64,000 nt of DNA from Macrolepiota albuminosa (Eukaryota > Basidiomycota > Agaricomycetes > Agaricales > Agaricaceae). The stretch covers positions 576,992 to 640,991 of the forward strand of contig JAMWFC010000107.1 of NCBI GenBank assembly GCA_027475525.1, in the 5' to 3' direction. Of this stretch, positions 23,146 to 33,867 are shown piece by piece. The position numbers and the translations under genes are program-made. Position 1 is the first letter of the stretch; every line of letters starts with the position of its first letter. The notes beneath the pieces are model-generated. The model saw only the letters and a list, made by a program, of their open reading frames with translations, did no database searches and was not told where the DNA came from.

Positions 23146-23860
23146 ATGAGACTGCACGTTTTGAGACCATACGCTCTGCCCTCATCCCGCATCGAATTCA
23201 CAGCACTTCCACCTCCACCGTTTCCACCCACTGCGGCGCGCATGGTGTTTGGGCCAGACAATTTGTACGCGGCAGACACAGGAGGGACAGAGATTCATGA
23301 CAACGAAAGTGACCTAGAAAACGAGCCTCCCCAAGATCCCGAGACTCCTTGCACTCGAAGAGGGACCAATAAGAAGATTCCCCGGCCTCACGGCAAACCA
23401 GGCAGGCCTAACAGTGGTGGATTCAATCTTGTAACCGAGCTCACCAAGACTGGCTGGTCCAAAAGGTCCGCCGAGCAGCTGACAGTGGGTCGTCACTTCT
23501 GAGACGAGTTCACTAATTTGGATAACGATCCTTAACAGACAGCTGTCCATGTCCTAGCTCAAGAAAGGCTGGACGTGACAAAATGCTATAGGAAACAGGA
23601 CAAGAAGGAGGTGAAAAAGATATGTGATGAGGTATGTGGATGTCACTCGCCAGCAGAGGGAACCTCATTTGTTGCAACAGATGGTGAAGGATAAGAACTG
23701 GCCGAAATTGAAGGAATACGACGACTGCTGGCCAGTTATTTGTATTCTGAAGTCAAAGTTGAAGAACGGCGCCGCAGCTGCCAGGCGTAGTGAATTGAAG
23801 GATACGCAGGCGCGTCTGCAAGCGATTATGGGTAGGAGGGGAGTGAGCCCGGAGTTGTAG
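23146..23860 (+). CDS. Agaricomycete-type hypothetical, three exons
   Basis: Three exons fit perfectly in frame: 23146-23484, 23539-23631 and 23681-23860, with introns of 54 and 49 bp, giving about 203 residues. The first exon has a proline-rich N-terminus and an acidic stretch, then KIPRPHGKPGRPNSGG, a basic Gly/Pro-rich block. The second gives HVLAQERLDVTKCY. The third gives WPKLKEYDDCWPVICILKSKLK. A 'GRPGxGGxNL' block followed by 'YDDxWPV' is seen in a large uncharacterised family in mushrooms; I know no function. The start could instead be the Met at 23242. No break was seen. The basic GRP motif might bind nucleic acid, which is only a guess. Confidence 0.65.
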
Positions 23861-24227
23861 CGAGATATGATAACAGTTTGAACGTGAGCGAATCTATCGC
23901 GCGTGAGTAAGAATTTGCAGACTCACTACATGAAATCCCTGGATAATACCTGGAGGCAAAGGCTTTGGACAAGCTCAGAGGACCTGTGGAGAGCTGGAGT
24001 AACTCCAGGGAAAGGGAAGAACTTGGGTGAACCCAGAGCTCAGGGGGAGAGAGGAAGAACTAAGCTGCGCACATCTCTGTGTCTCAGTTATACTACCGTC
24101 AACCTACCACAGAGACGATTGCAACACAGCACAAAGTTTAACAAAACAAGCTCAAATTTAACAATGAGCACGATGGAGAAGAACAAATTTGACAATATTT
24201 CAGGTGGCAGCCCCACTTTGTTTGGCT
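23861..24227. other. Non-coding; contains a dispersed repeat core
   Basis: No supported gene. From about 23966 to 24050 there is a segment containing AGAGGACCTGTGGAGAGCT and then CTTGGGTGAACCCAGAGCTC. An inverted relative of the whole segment lies at about 27770-27845, and its second core is tandemly repeated at 13.3 kb. The rest has no clear structure. Confidence 0.5.
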
Positions 24228-24440
24228 CTACTTTGCTTTGTGTGGTCGGTTGTTTACGATAAAGACACTTATCAATGGGCATGGTGGCTGTGCCCAAGCC
24301 GACTTGTCGAGGGTCTGCACAGCCACCATGCCCATTGATCCGACCACACACAAAGCAAAATAAAGACACTTATCAATGGACATGGTGGCTGTGCCCAAGT
24401 CGACTTGTCGAGGGTCTGCACAGCCACCATGAGCCACGAA
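24228..24440. repeat. Perfect hairpin repeat plus a partial second copy
   Basis: A perfect 23-bp inverted repeat starts at about 24275 (ATCAATGGGCATGGTGGC...) and ends at about 24343. Its loop of about 23 nt contains a smaller hairpin CGACTTGTCG. Further out, TTTGCTTTGTGTGGTCGG near 24232 is inverted near 24344-24361 after a 21-bp offset. A second copy with an altered right arm follows at about 24364-24440, and a third lies at 27622-27716. It resembles a small non-autonomous element or the stem of a structured transcript. Confidence 0.7.
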
Positions 24441-24773
24441 GACGGAGAGTGCGCGTGCGCCAGGGGTGGAAATCAAACACAAGTATAGCGTTTAGCAAAT
24501 GCTAGACTAAAGAATAATAAAATACAAGAAGTGATGTGCGAGAACTGTATGTCGACAGTACTCGCGGTGAGACAAGATCTGTAACGTGAGAGAGCGACTG
24601 TGCGCTCACCTGGGCAGCCAAAGGAGAAGGAGAAGGACGACTGAGAAGAAGGCTACCCAGAATGTCTGAGACATGAGCCCTACTGTTCGCGACATGGAAA
24701 CCGCCAGACCATGTCAACGTGCCGAGAACGGCATCTGGCCAAAGAAGGGGGAGAGGGGTGATGTGACGATCAT
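24441..24773. other. Non-coding 5' flank of the RTC4-domain gene
   Basis: No supported gene. The region is moderately GC-rich and holds short purine-rich runs near 24620-24650 and 24745. It is likely the promoter region of the RTC4-domain gene or part of an old transposon; neither could be confirmed. Confidence 0.3.
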
Positions 24774-26651
24774 GTGATCGACTTCTCTGAAAAGATAGTT
24801 ATGACTAAAACTCCAGCACTTGTCCTGAAGAAGATAAAGTCAGCAGAAATGAAGGTTTGGCGACGACATAATTCTGAGCTACCCGAACCTCAGAAGAAAG
24901 ATGGAACAAGAGCTCAACCGTTCCCTTTAAGCCCCCAGGTATTGAGTAGCATTGGATCGTCATCATTAATGGCTGGACCATCCGATCTCAAACGTTCCTC
25001 CTCGGGAACTTATGAAGAGTCAGTCTCGAAAAAATTGAAGAAGGATGACCCAGATGAGAAGAATGACCCAGATGAGAAGAATGACCCAGATGAACAGGAC
25101 GCAGATCAAGGTACATTGAACCTATCTATATACACCATCCTCTCTTCTGATTGTGACACTAGAAATTGACCCCAAAACTCTTTGTCCTTATTGCAACACA
25201 CCTCTCCCTTCTGAGCCTACTGCTCGGCTCAAGCGTTTACTGGATACTGCAGCAAAAAAGTCGTGCCCTGAGCCCCGGCCAGGGAATCGCTTTGGACGAA
25301 CAGCGCCTTTTACCGTTTATATTGATGTTTGCCAACGTCACCGCTTTGAGAGTCAGATGCTGCCAGAAGCTGAGCGCAAAGGCTGGCCCAAGGCGATCAA
25401 TTGGTCTGAGGTTGGCAAACGTGTGCGGAAAATAAAGGGCGCGTTATGCGCTATTATTGAGGACAATGGTGGGGTAGATTCTGATATGTTGGATAGTGGA
25501 GATAGCTGGCCCAGAGCGCGATGTGTTTTTTGGAAGGAAGCATTAGAAGAGGTGAGAGTGAAGGGGATGAGGGCCATTGCAGGGGTTCGCGGACAATTTG
25601 CCAACTTTGAAAAGATGCAACCTGGATAGTGAGTGCTTTATTTCTTTCGTTGAATACATCTGTGGTAAGCCTATCTGTAGCTACGGTGAAATGGGATTGG
25701 TCATCATCCACCAAATATTGTACGATTTGTTCCCACTTACTTCGATTGATCCCGACTTGGTATCTCCTCTGACGACAAGCGAGTTCCTACAACGTATCCT
25801 GGTTCCCAAAGTCGGTGTGCGATTGATTATGCAGGACATGGATCTAGACAAGAGTCAGATGAGAGATGCTGTTAAAATCTTGCAAGAGAGTGCAAATTAT
25901 GGCGTGTGTATGTTTCCTGTAGATGAAGGAGAAGAGGACAAAGGAGTCCAGGACGATTCTCAACTGGGTGCCGCTGACATGATTGTTATGAAGAGGGCGA
26001 TGAAGAGGCGGCAGCAGCTGGATGTGGATGAAAAAGCCAAGGACGAGTATCAAGAGCAGATGGAGAAGATAAGGGAAGTGGAAAGGCAAGAACCTGTAAA
26101 GACTAGAGCACGGAAGAAGAAAGGAAAGAGATCGGATGCCAGAGTTGAGTCATCCCCACAAGTGTTGAAAGCTCGTCCCAAGCCAAGACCTCTCGGTAAA
26201 GGTACCAGCACCACCAGTGTTACTGATATCAAGATACTGATGATGTTCTTGGATCCGGTCAAGGTTGTCCAAAGTTTCATCACCTTACATCTCAAAGTGG
26301 TACCCTCACACACCACGCAAGTGACAGCAGCATTGAAGATACAACACAGCACCCTGAAGGTTTGCGGGGGAAGCCTCGACCATTGACGTTTGCGCAAGTG
26401 ACAGCAGCATTGAAGATACAACACAGCACCCTGAAGGTTTGCGGGGGAAGCCTCGACCATTGACGTTTGTGACTTCTTCTTGTGTCGCTAAAAGGAATGT
26501 CGATAAGACACCCATCCCTGGACCAAAGCTTCGGCCTCTGCCATCTCGAAAAGCAGTGGTCCTCGATATGGTATGTATCGTCCCTACCTCGTCTTCCTCG
26601 CAGAAGCGGTCAGAGCGCGAGAGCAGAACCAGAGGTCCGTGTGAGTGTTGA
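24774..26651 (+). CDS. RTC4-like domain protein
   Basis: Exon 1 (24774-25110) encodes a basic/Ser-rich leader with a three-copy DPDEKN repeat near its end. Intron 25111-25162 joins to DPKTLCPYCNTPLP, a CxxC motif that opens the RTC4-like domain. The domain continues with FTVYIDVCQRHRFES, KGWPKAINWSEV, then RAIAGVRGQFANFEKMQPG. A 52-bp intron (25629-25680) restores QPGYYGEMGLVIIHQ, followed by LTTSEFLQRILVPKV. The remainder is charged (KTRARKKKGKRSD) and probably disordered. The C-terminal frame is broken only by the 77-bp duplication at 26316-26469, beyond which a GKPRPLTFV...VVLDM frame continues. Yeast RTC4 was named from telomere-capping genetics. In agaricomycetes the domain is greatly expanded and its role is unknown. 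The stop chosen (26651) is provisional. Confidence 0.75.
26316..26469. repeat. 77-bp two-copy tandem duplication (5 of 16)
   Basis: Copies are 26316-26392 and 26393-26469, apparently identical. It breaks the C-terminal coding frame of the RTC4-domain gene. Confidence 0.92.
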
Positions 26652-26739
26652 CCAAACTCACTATGAGCTTTTCCTGATATGATACCTTCTTGAAGCCAGG
26701 CAGGCTTCGAGGAAAAAGAACGAAAGTCATCTGCGTGGT

Positions 26740-27073
26740 TGTTGAGCGATAACTCTCATTTGTCCTTTGAATCTATGGTTGCGTATGGCCTCTCACTCAC
26801 AAAAATTTTATCAGAATTTTATTCGTGTACTTTACTTCGTTTTGTCAACCCTCCCTCCTCACCCTGTATATTACTTGTAGTAGCTAGCCGTCGCTTCTCG
26901 CCTCCAGTCGTCAATACACGTAGGTTACGCATTTGCGTGACCGGTCTGGCGCTATCTATACGAACCTTAACTGCAGAGGATCATAGTTAAATCATAAGGT
27001 AAGAATTACAAATGAACTACGTATTCAATGACGAATTCATGACACCCGTAGCTAGTCAGCGATATCTTCGACA
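26740..27073 (-). repeat. LTR of a deleted copia element
   Basis: Read on the minus strand, a polypurine tract GAGTGGGAG (near 27074-27082) is followed by TGTCGAAGATATC, and the segment ends ...GCTCAACA at 26740. This gives a 334-bp TG...CA segment directly downstream of the copia RNase H frame. It is the 3' LTR of the remnant at 27074-27536; the partner 5' LTR is missing. Confidence 0.6.
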
Positions 27074-27536
27074 CTCCCACTCGATGATGCTTGAGGGTGT
27101 CGGACACCAAGTTTATTACGGAAGAGTTCGAACGCGTCCCGAGGTAAAGCTTTAGTGAACACGTCGGCAATCATGCTCTTTGTAGGAATATAATCGATTT
27201 GATAGTTTCACGTGCAATATGATCGCGAATAAAGTGATAGCGAATGTCGATATGTTTGGCGCGTGAATGAGGAGTTCCTTTTAGATATCGTAGGATGCGT
27301 TTGCCTGCTGCAAGATGCTGTATTCCGGGATTACCGGCAGATTGAGCTAGCAAACCGACAGAGAACTGGATATCGGGACGTGTTTGGGTTACATAGAGCA
27401 AAGACCCAACGAGGGAAAGGTAATTTATACCTTTAGCAAAGATGATGATTGGTGATGATCGACGTGGAAACTGGAGTACAATTCTGCATTCCAAAACGTT
27501 CCAAGACGGAATCAACGTCCAATGTTCGCAGTACCC
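27074..27536 (-). pseudogene. Ty1/copia RT-RNase H remnant with internal deletion
   Basis: The minus strand reads DVDSVLERFGMQNCTP at the start, shifts frame, then YLSLVGSLLYVTQTRPDIQF and AGKRILRYLKGT, the end of the copia reverse transcriptase/connection region. It then jumps directly to AKHIDIRYHFIRD, the last block of copia RNase H. The RNase H core (YSDADWA and SxTEAEY motifs) is missing, so about 100 residues have been deleted. Compare the complete copia at 39680-44119, where these blocks are separated. The 5' part of the element (gag to most of RT) is absent past 27536. It is non-functional. Confidence 0.85.
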
Positions 27537-28021
27537 ATTTTACCATTTTCTCATTCAACCTTAACCACATTTTTGCCTTTGTCTTCCCGCCTCTTCACCA
27601 TTTTCATTGATCCAACCACACAAAGCAAAATAAAGACACTTATCAATGGGCATGGTGGCTGTGCCCAAGTCGACTTGTCGAGGGTCTGCACAGCCACCAT
27701 GAGCCACGAAGACGATTCACAAAGTACTGCCAAAGAGGGATGTGCGTATCACAAGAGCTCTCCTCTACCCGCTCTGGGCTCACCCAAGTTTTTCCTTTTC
27801 CCTGGGCTCACCCAAGCTCTCCACAGGTCCTCTTGTCCGAAGAAACATCGTTCCCTACACACACTCTCTTGAGACATCCTCTGGCATCACTCGCTCATAA
27901 CATCGTTTTTCATTTCATATTATCATATCATGTTCTATATGGAGTTATCAATTTGCCCTTTGTCTCTTTTGTTCTTTGTTCTAAGCTCAAAACTATTTTC
28001 AACACGCAACAGACATAAGAC
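27537..28021. repeat. Repeat-rich intergenic with third hairpin copy
   Basis: Bases 27605-27716 repeat the 24.35-24.44 kb sequence, from CAAAGCAAAATAAAGACAC through the CATGGTGGCTGTGC stem to GAGCCACGAAGACG. Bases 27760-27845 are an inverted relative of the 23.97-24.05 kb segment, with GGCTCACCCAAG twice. No gene is supported; 27900-28021 is the AT-rich 5' flank of the RNA14-like gene. Confidence 0.6.
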
Positions 28022-29220
28022 ATGGACGCTATGGAAGATAAATCACAGCAAGCCATGCCAACTGCAACGGAGTATGAAAAACTGTCAGTCGAATTGAAGC
28101 AACGTCTGCACAATCCAGATTCCTGGCAGAGACTGGTTTGTCTTGCAGAAGAATCAGGTGATATTTGCAAAGTACGCATGTCGTTTGATGCACTATTGGA
28201 ACAGTATCCAAATAGCGTGTGTGGCCTTGAGGTGCCTACTTTTGCATATCTGACAGTTGTTTTCTCTTTCAGTCTTCTGCGCAATTCCGCTATGTTTTTT
28301 ATTTCCTACAGGACCCATCAACATATGACGAAGCACAAGATCTCTTTAAAAGGTTTCTCACTAAATCACCAGAAGTACCCTTCTGGGAACTCTACCTAAG
28401 ATATGTTAGGTAAGGTGTTCTTCCCTATTTATACATCTTCTCTTGTGTACTAATTAGGCCATAGACGTGTTAACACTCGATGGGAACCGGTTCGTGAGGC
28501 GTAATTTATACATCTTCTCTTGTGTACTAATTAGGCCATAGACGTGTTAACACTCGATGGGAACCGGTTCGTGAGGCGTATGAGTTTGCGATCCACCATA
28601 TTGGGCACGACAGGGATAGTGGCCCTATCTGGATGAATTACATTCAGTTTTTGCATCTTTCATCAAACAACCAGCAAAAGATATATGCGTTGAGGGAAGT
28701 TTATCATCGCACAGTTCAGGTTCCCTTTGACGGTGTCGAATCCTTGTGGCAAGAGCTCAAGAGTTTCGAGGACAGCCTGGATAGAACCAAGGCAATGGAG
28801 GTTATGAATAATCTCTGGCCGGCGTACAGGCAGGCCCTCCTGACCTTCCGTCAACTGTCAAACCACGTTCGCGCACTCATACCCACACCTGCCCCTACAT
28901 CCCTGGACCGTCCAGAACTCGTTTTACCTGCTCTCCCCATACTCGACGCGTTAGAGCGCTCAATCCTTGCAAGATGGAAAGCTTACCTCAAGTGGGAGGA
29001 GAGTGATCCTCTAGAGCTGGACCAGAGAGGCCAGTCTGCCACCCTCGTGTCGCGCATCTTCCATGTGTATCGTAAAGCATTGATCCGAATGTGGTATCAC
29101 GATGACATTAAGTCCATGGCCTGTCTGTGGCTGGAAAAAGTGGGAAAACATCAAGAAGCCTTGAAGATCTCAGAGATGTGGGTCGGAGCCGACCCGGACA
29201 AGTATGCAGTCCTTGATTGA
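28022..29220 (+). pseudogene. RNA14: RNA14/CstF77-like gene, 3' truncated
   Basis: The plus strand encodes the N-terminal HAT-repeat half of the mRNA 3'-end cleavage factor subunit RNA14/CstF77. The start at 28022 leads to DSWQRLVCLAEESGDI and LLEQYPNS. A 60-bp class intron joins to SSAQFRYVFYFLQDPSTYDEA, then DLFKRFLTKSPEVPFWELYL. A second intron, within the 77-bp duplication at 28427-28580, joins to RVNTRWEPVREAYEFAIHHIG. Further blocks are GPIWMNYIQFL, ALREVYHRTVQVP, WQELKSFEDSL, ARWKAYLKWEESDPLEL and VYRKALIRMWY. It stops at 29218-29220 after about 300 residues, where the family is normally over twice as long, and nothing RNA14-like follows. This is therefore a partial duplicate, with the functional gene presumably elsewhere. 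Confidence 0.8.
28427..28580. repeat. 77-bp two-copy tandem duplication (6 of 16)
   Basis: Copies are 28427-28503 and 28504-28580, apparently identical. It covers the second intron and the start of the next exon of the RNA14-like gene. Confidence 0.92.
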
Positions 29221-29854
29221 TTGGTCGCCTTCTATTGCTCAAACATCTTTCTTTAGGGTCCCGATGGACGCCGAAGTCTACTGTCGATTCAACAGGTTAA
29301 GTCTCGATGATCGAACGCTGAGGCAAGTCCACTCCCGATGCAACAACAGATTCAGTCTTGGTGATGATACCTTGAGACAACAGTAATATGTCATGATTTG
29401 TAGTTCAGTGTTGGTTGGTTGGCATTGATACCGGTTATGCCTACAAAAATGCCTACAAATATTCTCTTTTTTCATGTCTCTGTTTTCTTTTCAGAAATCA
29501 AGATTTCGCCTCCCTAAGACTATTGATCGTCTAAATACTCAATTCCCGCTACTTTAGTAGTGGCTTTTTTGTTCGTTCAAAATTATCATTGCCTCTTTGA
29601 TCCTAATTTTGTGATTATTCGGTCGAATACGTCGGGCACGTGTCGCTTTCTATTTGCAATTGGCTGAGACGCTTGGCCAAACAGACAAGTGTTTCAATGT
29701 GTCTTTTCAATTTTTTGAAAGTACGAGCTCTATCTCATTCATTGTGGCTGGTAGGAACTACAAGTTATTTCTGGGTACGGATCGCTCTCAGATGTATAAG
29801 TATCTGGATTAGTATCTGATTCATTTCACATTCTTCAGTGTCGAGTTCCTAAAA
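29221..29854. other. Intergenic, no supported gene
   Basis: Between the truncated RNA14-like copy and the JmjC-like gene I see no motif-bearing frame on either strand. The first 160 bp contain two short direct repeats around TCGATTCAACAG/GATGCAACAACAG and AGTCT(C/T)G(A/G)TGAT. The last 100 bp presumably hold the promoter of the JmjC-like gene. Confidence 0.4.
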
Positions 29855-32800
29855 ATGACTCACATGCGCGTTGGAAACACAAAATTTAGTTCCTATCATT
29901 GGTTTACAGATGTAATATCTACCACAACAAACTTGGAGACTTACTTCGGGCCAAATACACCTGTACATGTAGGTTTTGAATCCTTCTAATGTATCACCGC
30001 CGATCTCTCTTCTAGAACCTTGCCGTCTTCATGTGTCAATCGGAAAATACGCAACATGCGACCTCCTCAATTGATAATCTCTCGCTGTTTAGAGCGGATA
30101 TGCTAGGAGACGTGGCCACGATGACCATGGCTGGCGTCAAGCGAGTCCGAGAGGCTCGTTTCGAGGCGCTCAAGCTCTACAGGTTGTTGGACGTATACAG
30201 TATGATGCTTGGCGATCCTCTCAGGCCATCGTCGTCTGTGTTAATGGTTGATGTTCCATACCATCAGAAGACCGTGAGTGGCTCTTTAACCTTTTAAAAG
30301 CTGCTGATATTTTCCATTAGCCTCTCGGATCGTTGAACAACCTTCAGGAAATCATCAATCTATTTGCACAAGGTTTGGATGATCATCTAAAATCCCTTCA
30401 TGACGCCTCTCGTGGCTTGGAAACAAATCATTTTTCTACATCTCCCAGTCATCTCTTGGTGCTGTACACAGAATTGATTAATCATGAAGGGAAAAAAGAC
30501 ATCATAAATACCTTGATCAATCTCACGGTAGCTGCCATACACGTTGGTCTGATCCTGGGGGTCCGTTTTCTTCTTCTTGAGTCTTTTCGGCTTGTAACGG
30601 CATTGCATCACAGGGAAACCTTTCTGTTCCATCTGATGCACTTGGTGTTGGACGATTGATTGTTGAAAGGTAGGCTTCATATGAAATTGAATATCATGGA
30701 ATTCACCCAAGTGCACTTTGCTCTCATAGTGGAAGCGACGCCGATCGTAAAGCGCTTGATCTTTTGATAGAACGTAGTCAAGCAGGACGGCGCCCGAGAC
30801 ACTTCCACAATCAGCTGGACCTGGCATTAACCACATCGCCCTTGCTCTTGCTATTGCCACGGGAGTATTCAGAGATTGCCGGAAGAGAAAGCTTGCTTGA
30901 TGTCAGTATTTGTATGTCTATAACGTGATAACTGATGATACCCTAACCCTGATCCATCACAGACGTGGGCCATCTTGGGTGCTGTAGCTCGTCCGCCGGA
31001 ACTCCACGAGGCGGAACGACTTGTATGGAGGGTTATTTTCAACACAGCAACGGGCGGTATCCTCCTAGATGAATTGGCTACGGCATTGCCAGAATTGATA
31101 GATACCGCCCCATCAGCAACCAAGAAATGGATCAATATCTATAAATCTTCACGTATGATCGTCTCTTCTTGTAAAGGAAGACTTGCTCTTATATTTTCAT
31201 GTTTATATTTTTGATTCAGGACATGACGCTTCAATTGGAGCTATGACTGATCGAGCAGGTGCATCATCCCAGAAAAAAATAATGACTAGGGGATGATTTA
31301 TGATTTGATTATCGTCATGTAGAGGCACATGCTACTTTGTCGCCTGAACGTTGTACTCCGCCTAGACTACGTCACAGCAAACAAAAGCCCACATCACGTC
31401 GAAGCATGACACAAGAGGAACAAGACCAACCCACAAGGAGGGAAGGCAACTCGGATAATGACAGTGGAAATTCGGATGACGATAGTAGTCCTCCGATGAC
31501 ATTAAACAACAACAAACATCACAGCAATGCACAGGAGGAACAAGGATTAAATTTAGTCGATACATCAAGTAAGTTGATTCAAGGAGAACATCACTTAATT
31601 TGACACATTTCAAGGGATTTTGACTCTGAGACCTAGAACAAAAAACCAGGCTAAGGTAACTGTTAGCAAAGACTATAATAAACCCCGACGCCCGAGCAAT
31701 AGCATCCGAGCGCAAATGACAATTGACTTGACTATAGAGGAGACGGTCTGGGAATGTCGTTACAAAATCCTCATAGAATTTTGACATACAGCTTTTAACA
31801 GGACTTTGAAGTAGACGACGGAGAGAAGATCAGTTTTGTCGTAGATAGGCCTCTGGAAAAAACATCAACCAAGTATAATCTACCTATTCTGGGCAGACCA
31901 ACAACTGCCACATATGAATATGTTCCTGCGTTCCACGTAAGAGTATCCGTTGAACAGAACATAACTTTTCTCATGTTGTTTCAATAGCTCCCAGAGGACA
32001 TGGAGTGGTTCGAACATATGGAATGCGTGACGAAAGGTTCCGAATCGAGTTTGGTAAAAATCATAACACATAAAGAGTACACAAAACTTGGATCGAGCAT
32101 GATCATGTCCCTTCTGGAAACCAACGCGTGCATCGTAATAACTGAGGAGCCTCATCTCGATGTGTTGTTCTCGGAGGAGACACTTGCAAGTGTCTTTGCT
32201 CTGGATGAACCTACTACCTTGCACGGTAATCTCTTCCGTCCCGGGGTACAGACATCCATTAACAACAAAGCAGACTTCACTATTTTAGGCCCTGGAAAGC
32301 TTAGGACGGGCACGCTACTAGATCTCTTTGACGCAATGTGAGCTGATCCACCAAAGGCTTTGAATTGCCTTTACCTCCCAGATTCTCATGATGCCTTTCC
32401 TAATTTACCATACTCAACAGACACAGTTGCATGGAGGCGGACGCGTAGACACACTTATTGTGGCGATGACAGACTTTTTCCTGTCCCTGACATGCGTTGG
32501 GCCATCGCATCCACCGGCGCAACCACTCATTATTGGCACGTGGATTCCGATGGCTTTGGGACGTTCCTACAGGTGGTAACAGGTTGTAAGATCTGGTATG
32601 TTGCTACTCTATGCGACCAGGTCTTCCACATGCAGTTGTCAGCCCAGAGCCTGCACTTTGTAAAGGCGGACACTTTTATTGTACTACCACTATTCAGAAT
32701 TCAATCGTCGGAATTTTCCACGATTTCGTTGGAAAACGCACTGTCACCAATACCGAACATCAAGACGCATCCAACTTGCTTTTGACAAGCATTTTGACGT

Positions 32801-33867
32801 ACTACGTCCTGGATCTCGTCAATCCTTCTGACTGTAAGTGTCTGATAGATATTGATTATAAAGCAATGCCAATAAGGAGGTTTCAGTTCCTATCGCGACT
32901 CATCTGCCAGATCCTTTAACATGGAGTGGGGCTCTGTCCATCTTTTATCTCTGCTTGTATTTCGAGTTGTACAGTGGCCTGGTCCATTGGTATTACGTTG
33001 GAGTGGGGCTCTGTCCATCTTTTATCTCTGCTTGTATTTCGAGTTGTACAGTGGCCTGGTCCATTGGTATTACGTTTGCCTCAAGCTCCCTGAAGCCATG
33101 AAAGCAGCTATCAAGAATTGCTCTTGTGCTAGAAAACTATTGGAGTGGTTCTTAGGGAGGCATCTATTTACTCGTGATGGTGTGACCTACATGGGAGTCG
33201 GTGCATATGAAAAGCTATTTGCCCCATTCCTCGTCCACCACGTTTGTCTTCTCATGATATATAAGAATTTAGCCTATGACGTAGGGTTAAACGAGCACCG
33301 CGATGAAGTGAGGCCTCAAGACGTTGCGAGGGACATTGATTGGTGTTTGAGAGGAGGACCTGCTTGGGAAGCTTATAACCAGTTGAAGGCTATGCCTATT
33401 ACACATCGTAAATTTTCCTGGGAAGGTGAAGGTTATAAAATCGAGGTCTCATCTAACACTGCATATGGCAAATGTTTTGCTCTCCTCCAATTGTCTTCGC
33501 TAATTGTGTTTTAGATCTCGGAGAACACGCAGACGGTTGTGTTTTTGGGGACTGGCGGTGTGCGAAAGCTATGGGCATCTCCTTGCTCGAAAGTCGTTCG
33601 AACACCTTCCTACAACACGCAAAGGACGAACCCGTCTCAAACGAGTCAAGCCTCGATATGGACAATTCGGACTTTCAAACGGAGGGAAGTCAATCTCATG
33701 ATGGTGCAGTTAATCCAGGTTTGAAGAGATGCCGATCCGACAATTCTTCGTCCAGAGGCAAGTTCTGCATCAGAACACTTCTAACCATAGCTCACCAGTT
33801 TTACAGAAAAGAAGGCTCGATCATCATGAACCCAGGACTTATCTCACAAAATATGCTGACTGATTAA
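29855..33867 (+). CDS. JmjC-like domain protein, multi-exon (paralogue 1)
   Basis: The start at 29855 gives a 38-codon exon containing SSYHWFTDV, spliced over 29969-30015. Later blocks are YRLLDVYSMMLGDPLRP, an intron, then PLGSLNNLQEI, KKDIINTLINLTVAAIHVG, and ERLVWRVIFNTATGGILLDEL near 31010-31070. An Arg/Ser-rich insert (31330-31600) follows. The C-terminal half has DMRWAIASTG and HYWHVDSDGFGTF with an HxD pair at 32537-32545. MRPGLPHAVVSPEP and GGHFY at about 32611-32670 supply the distal His. Together these match the JmjC fold of Fe(II)/2-oxoglutarate dioxygenases. Then come SGALSIFYLCLYFELYSGL, ARDIDWCLRGGPAWEAY and a Ser-rich tail. The 77-bp duplication at 32922-33075 breaks one exon. 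Substrate unknown. The same block order recurs in the minus-strand gene at 52515-57583. Confidence 0.7.
32922..33075. repeat. 77-bp two-copy tandem duplication (7 of 16)
   Basis: Copies are 32922-32998 and 32999-33075, apparently identical. It repeats the SGALSIFYLCLYFELYSGL coding block of JmjC-like paralogue 1. Confidence 0.92.

Noticed and set aside
24228..24440. CRISPR-like repeat-spacer array
   Set aside because: The repeated units are palindromic elements with unequal spacing and no unique spacers, in a eukaryotic genome.
30387..30860. 157-residue minus-strand ORF as a gene
   Set aside because: It is antisense to well-supported exons of JmjC-like paralogue 1 and has no motif.
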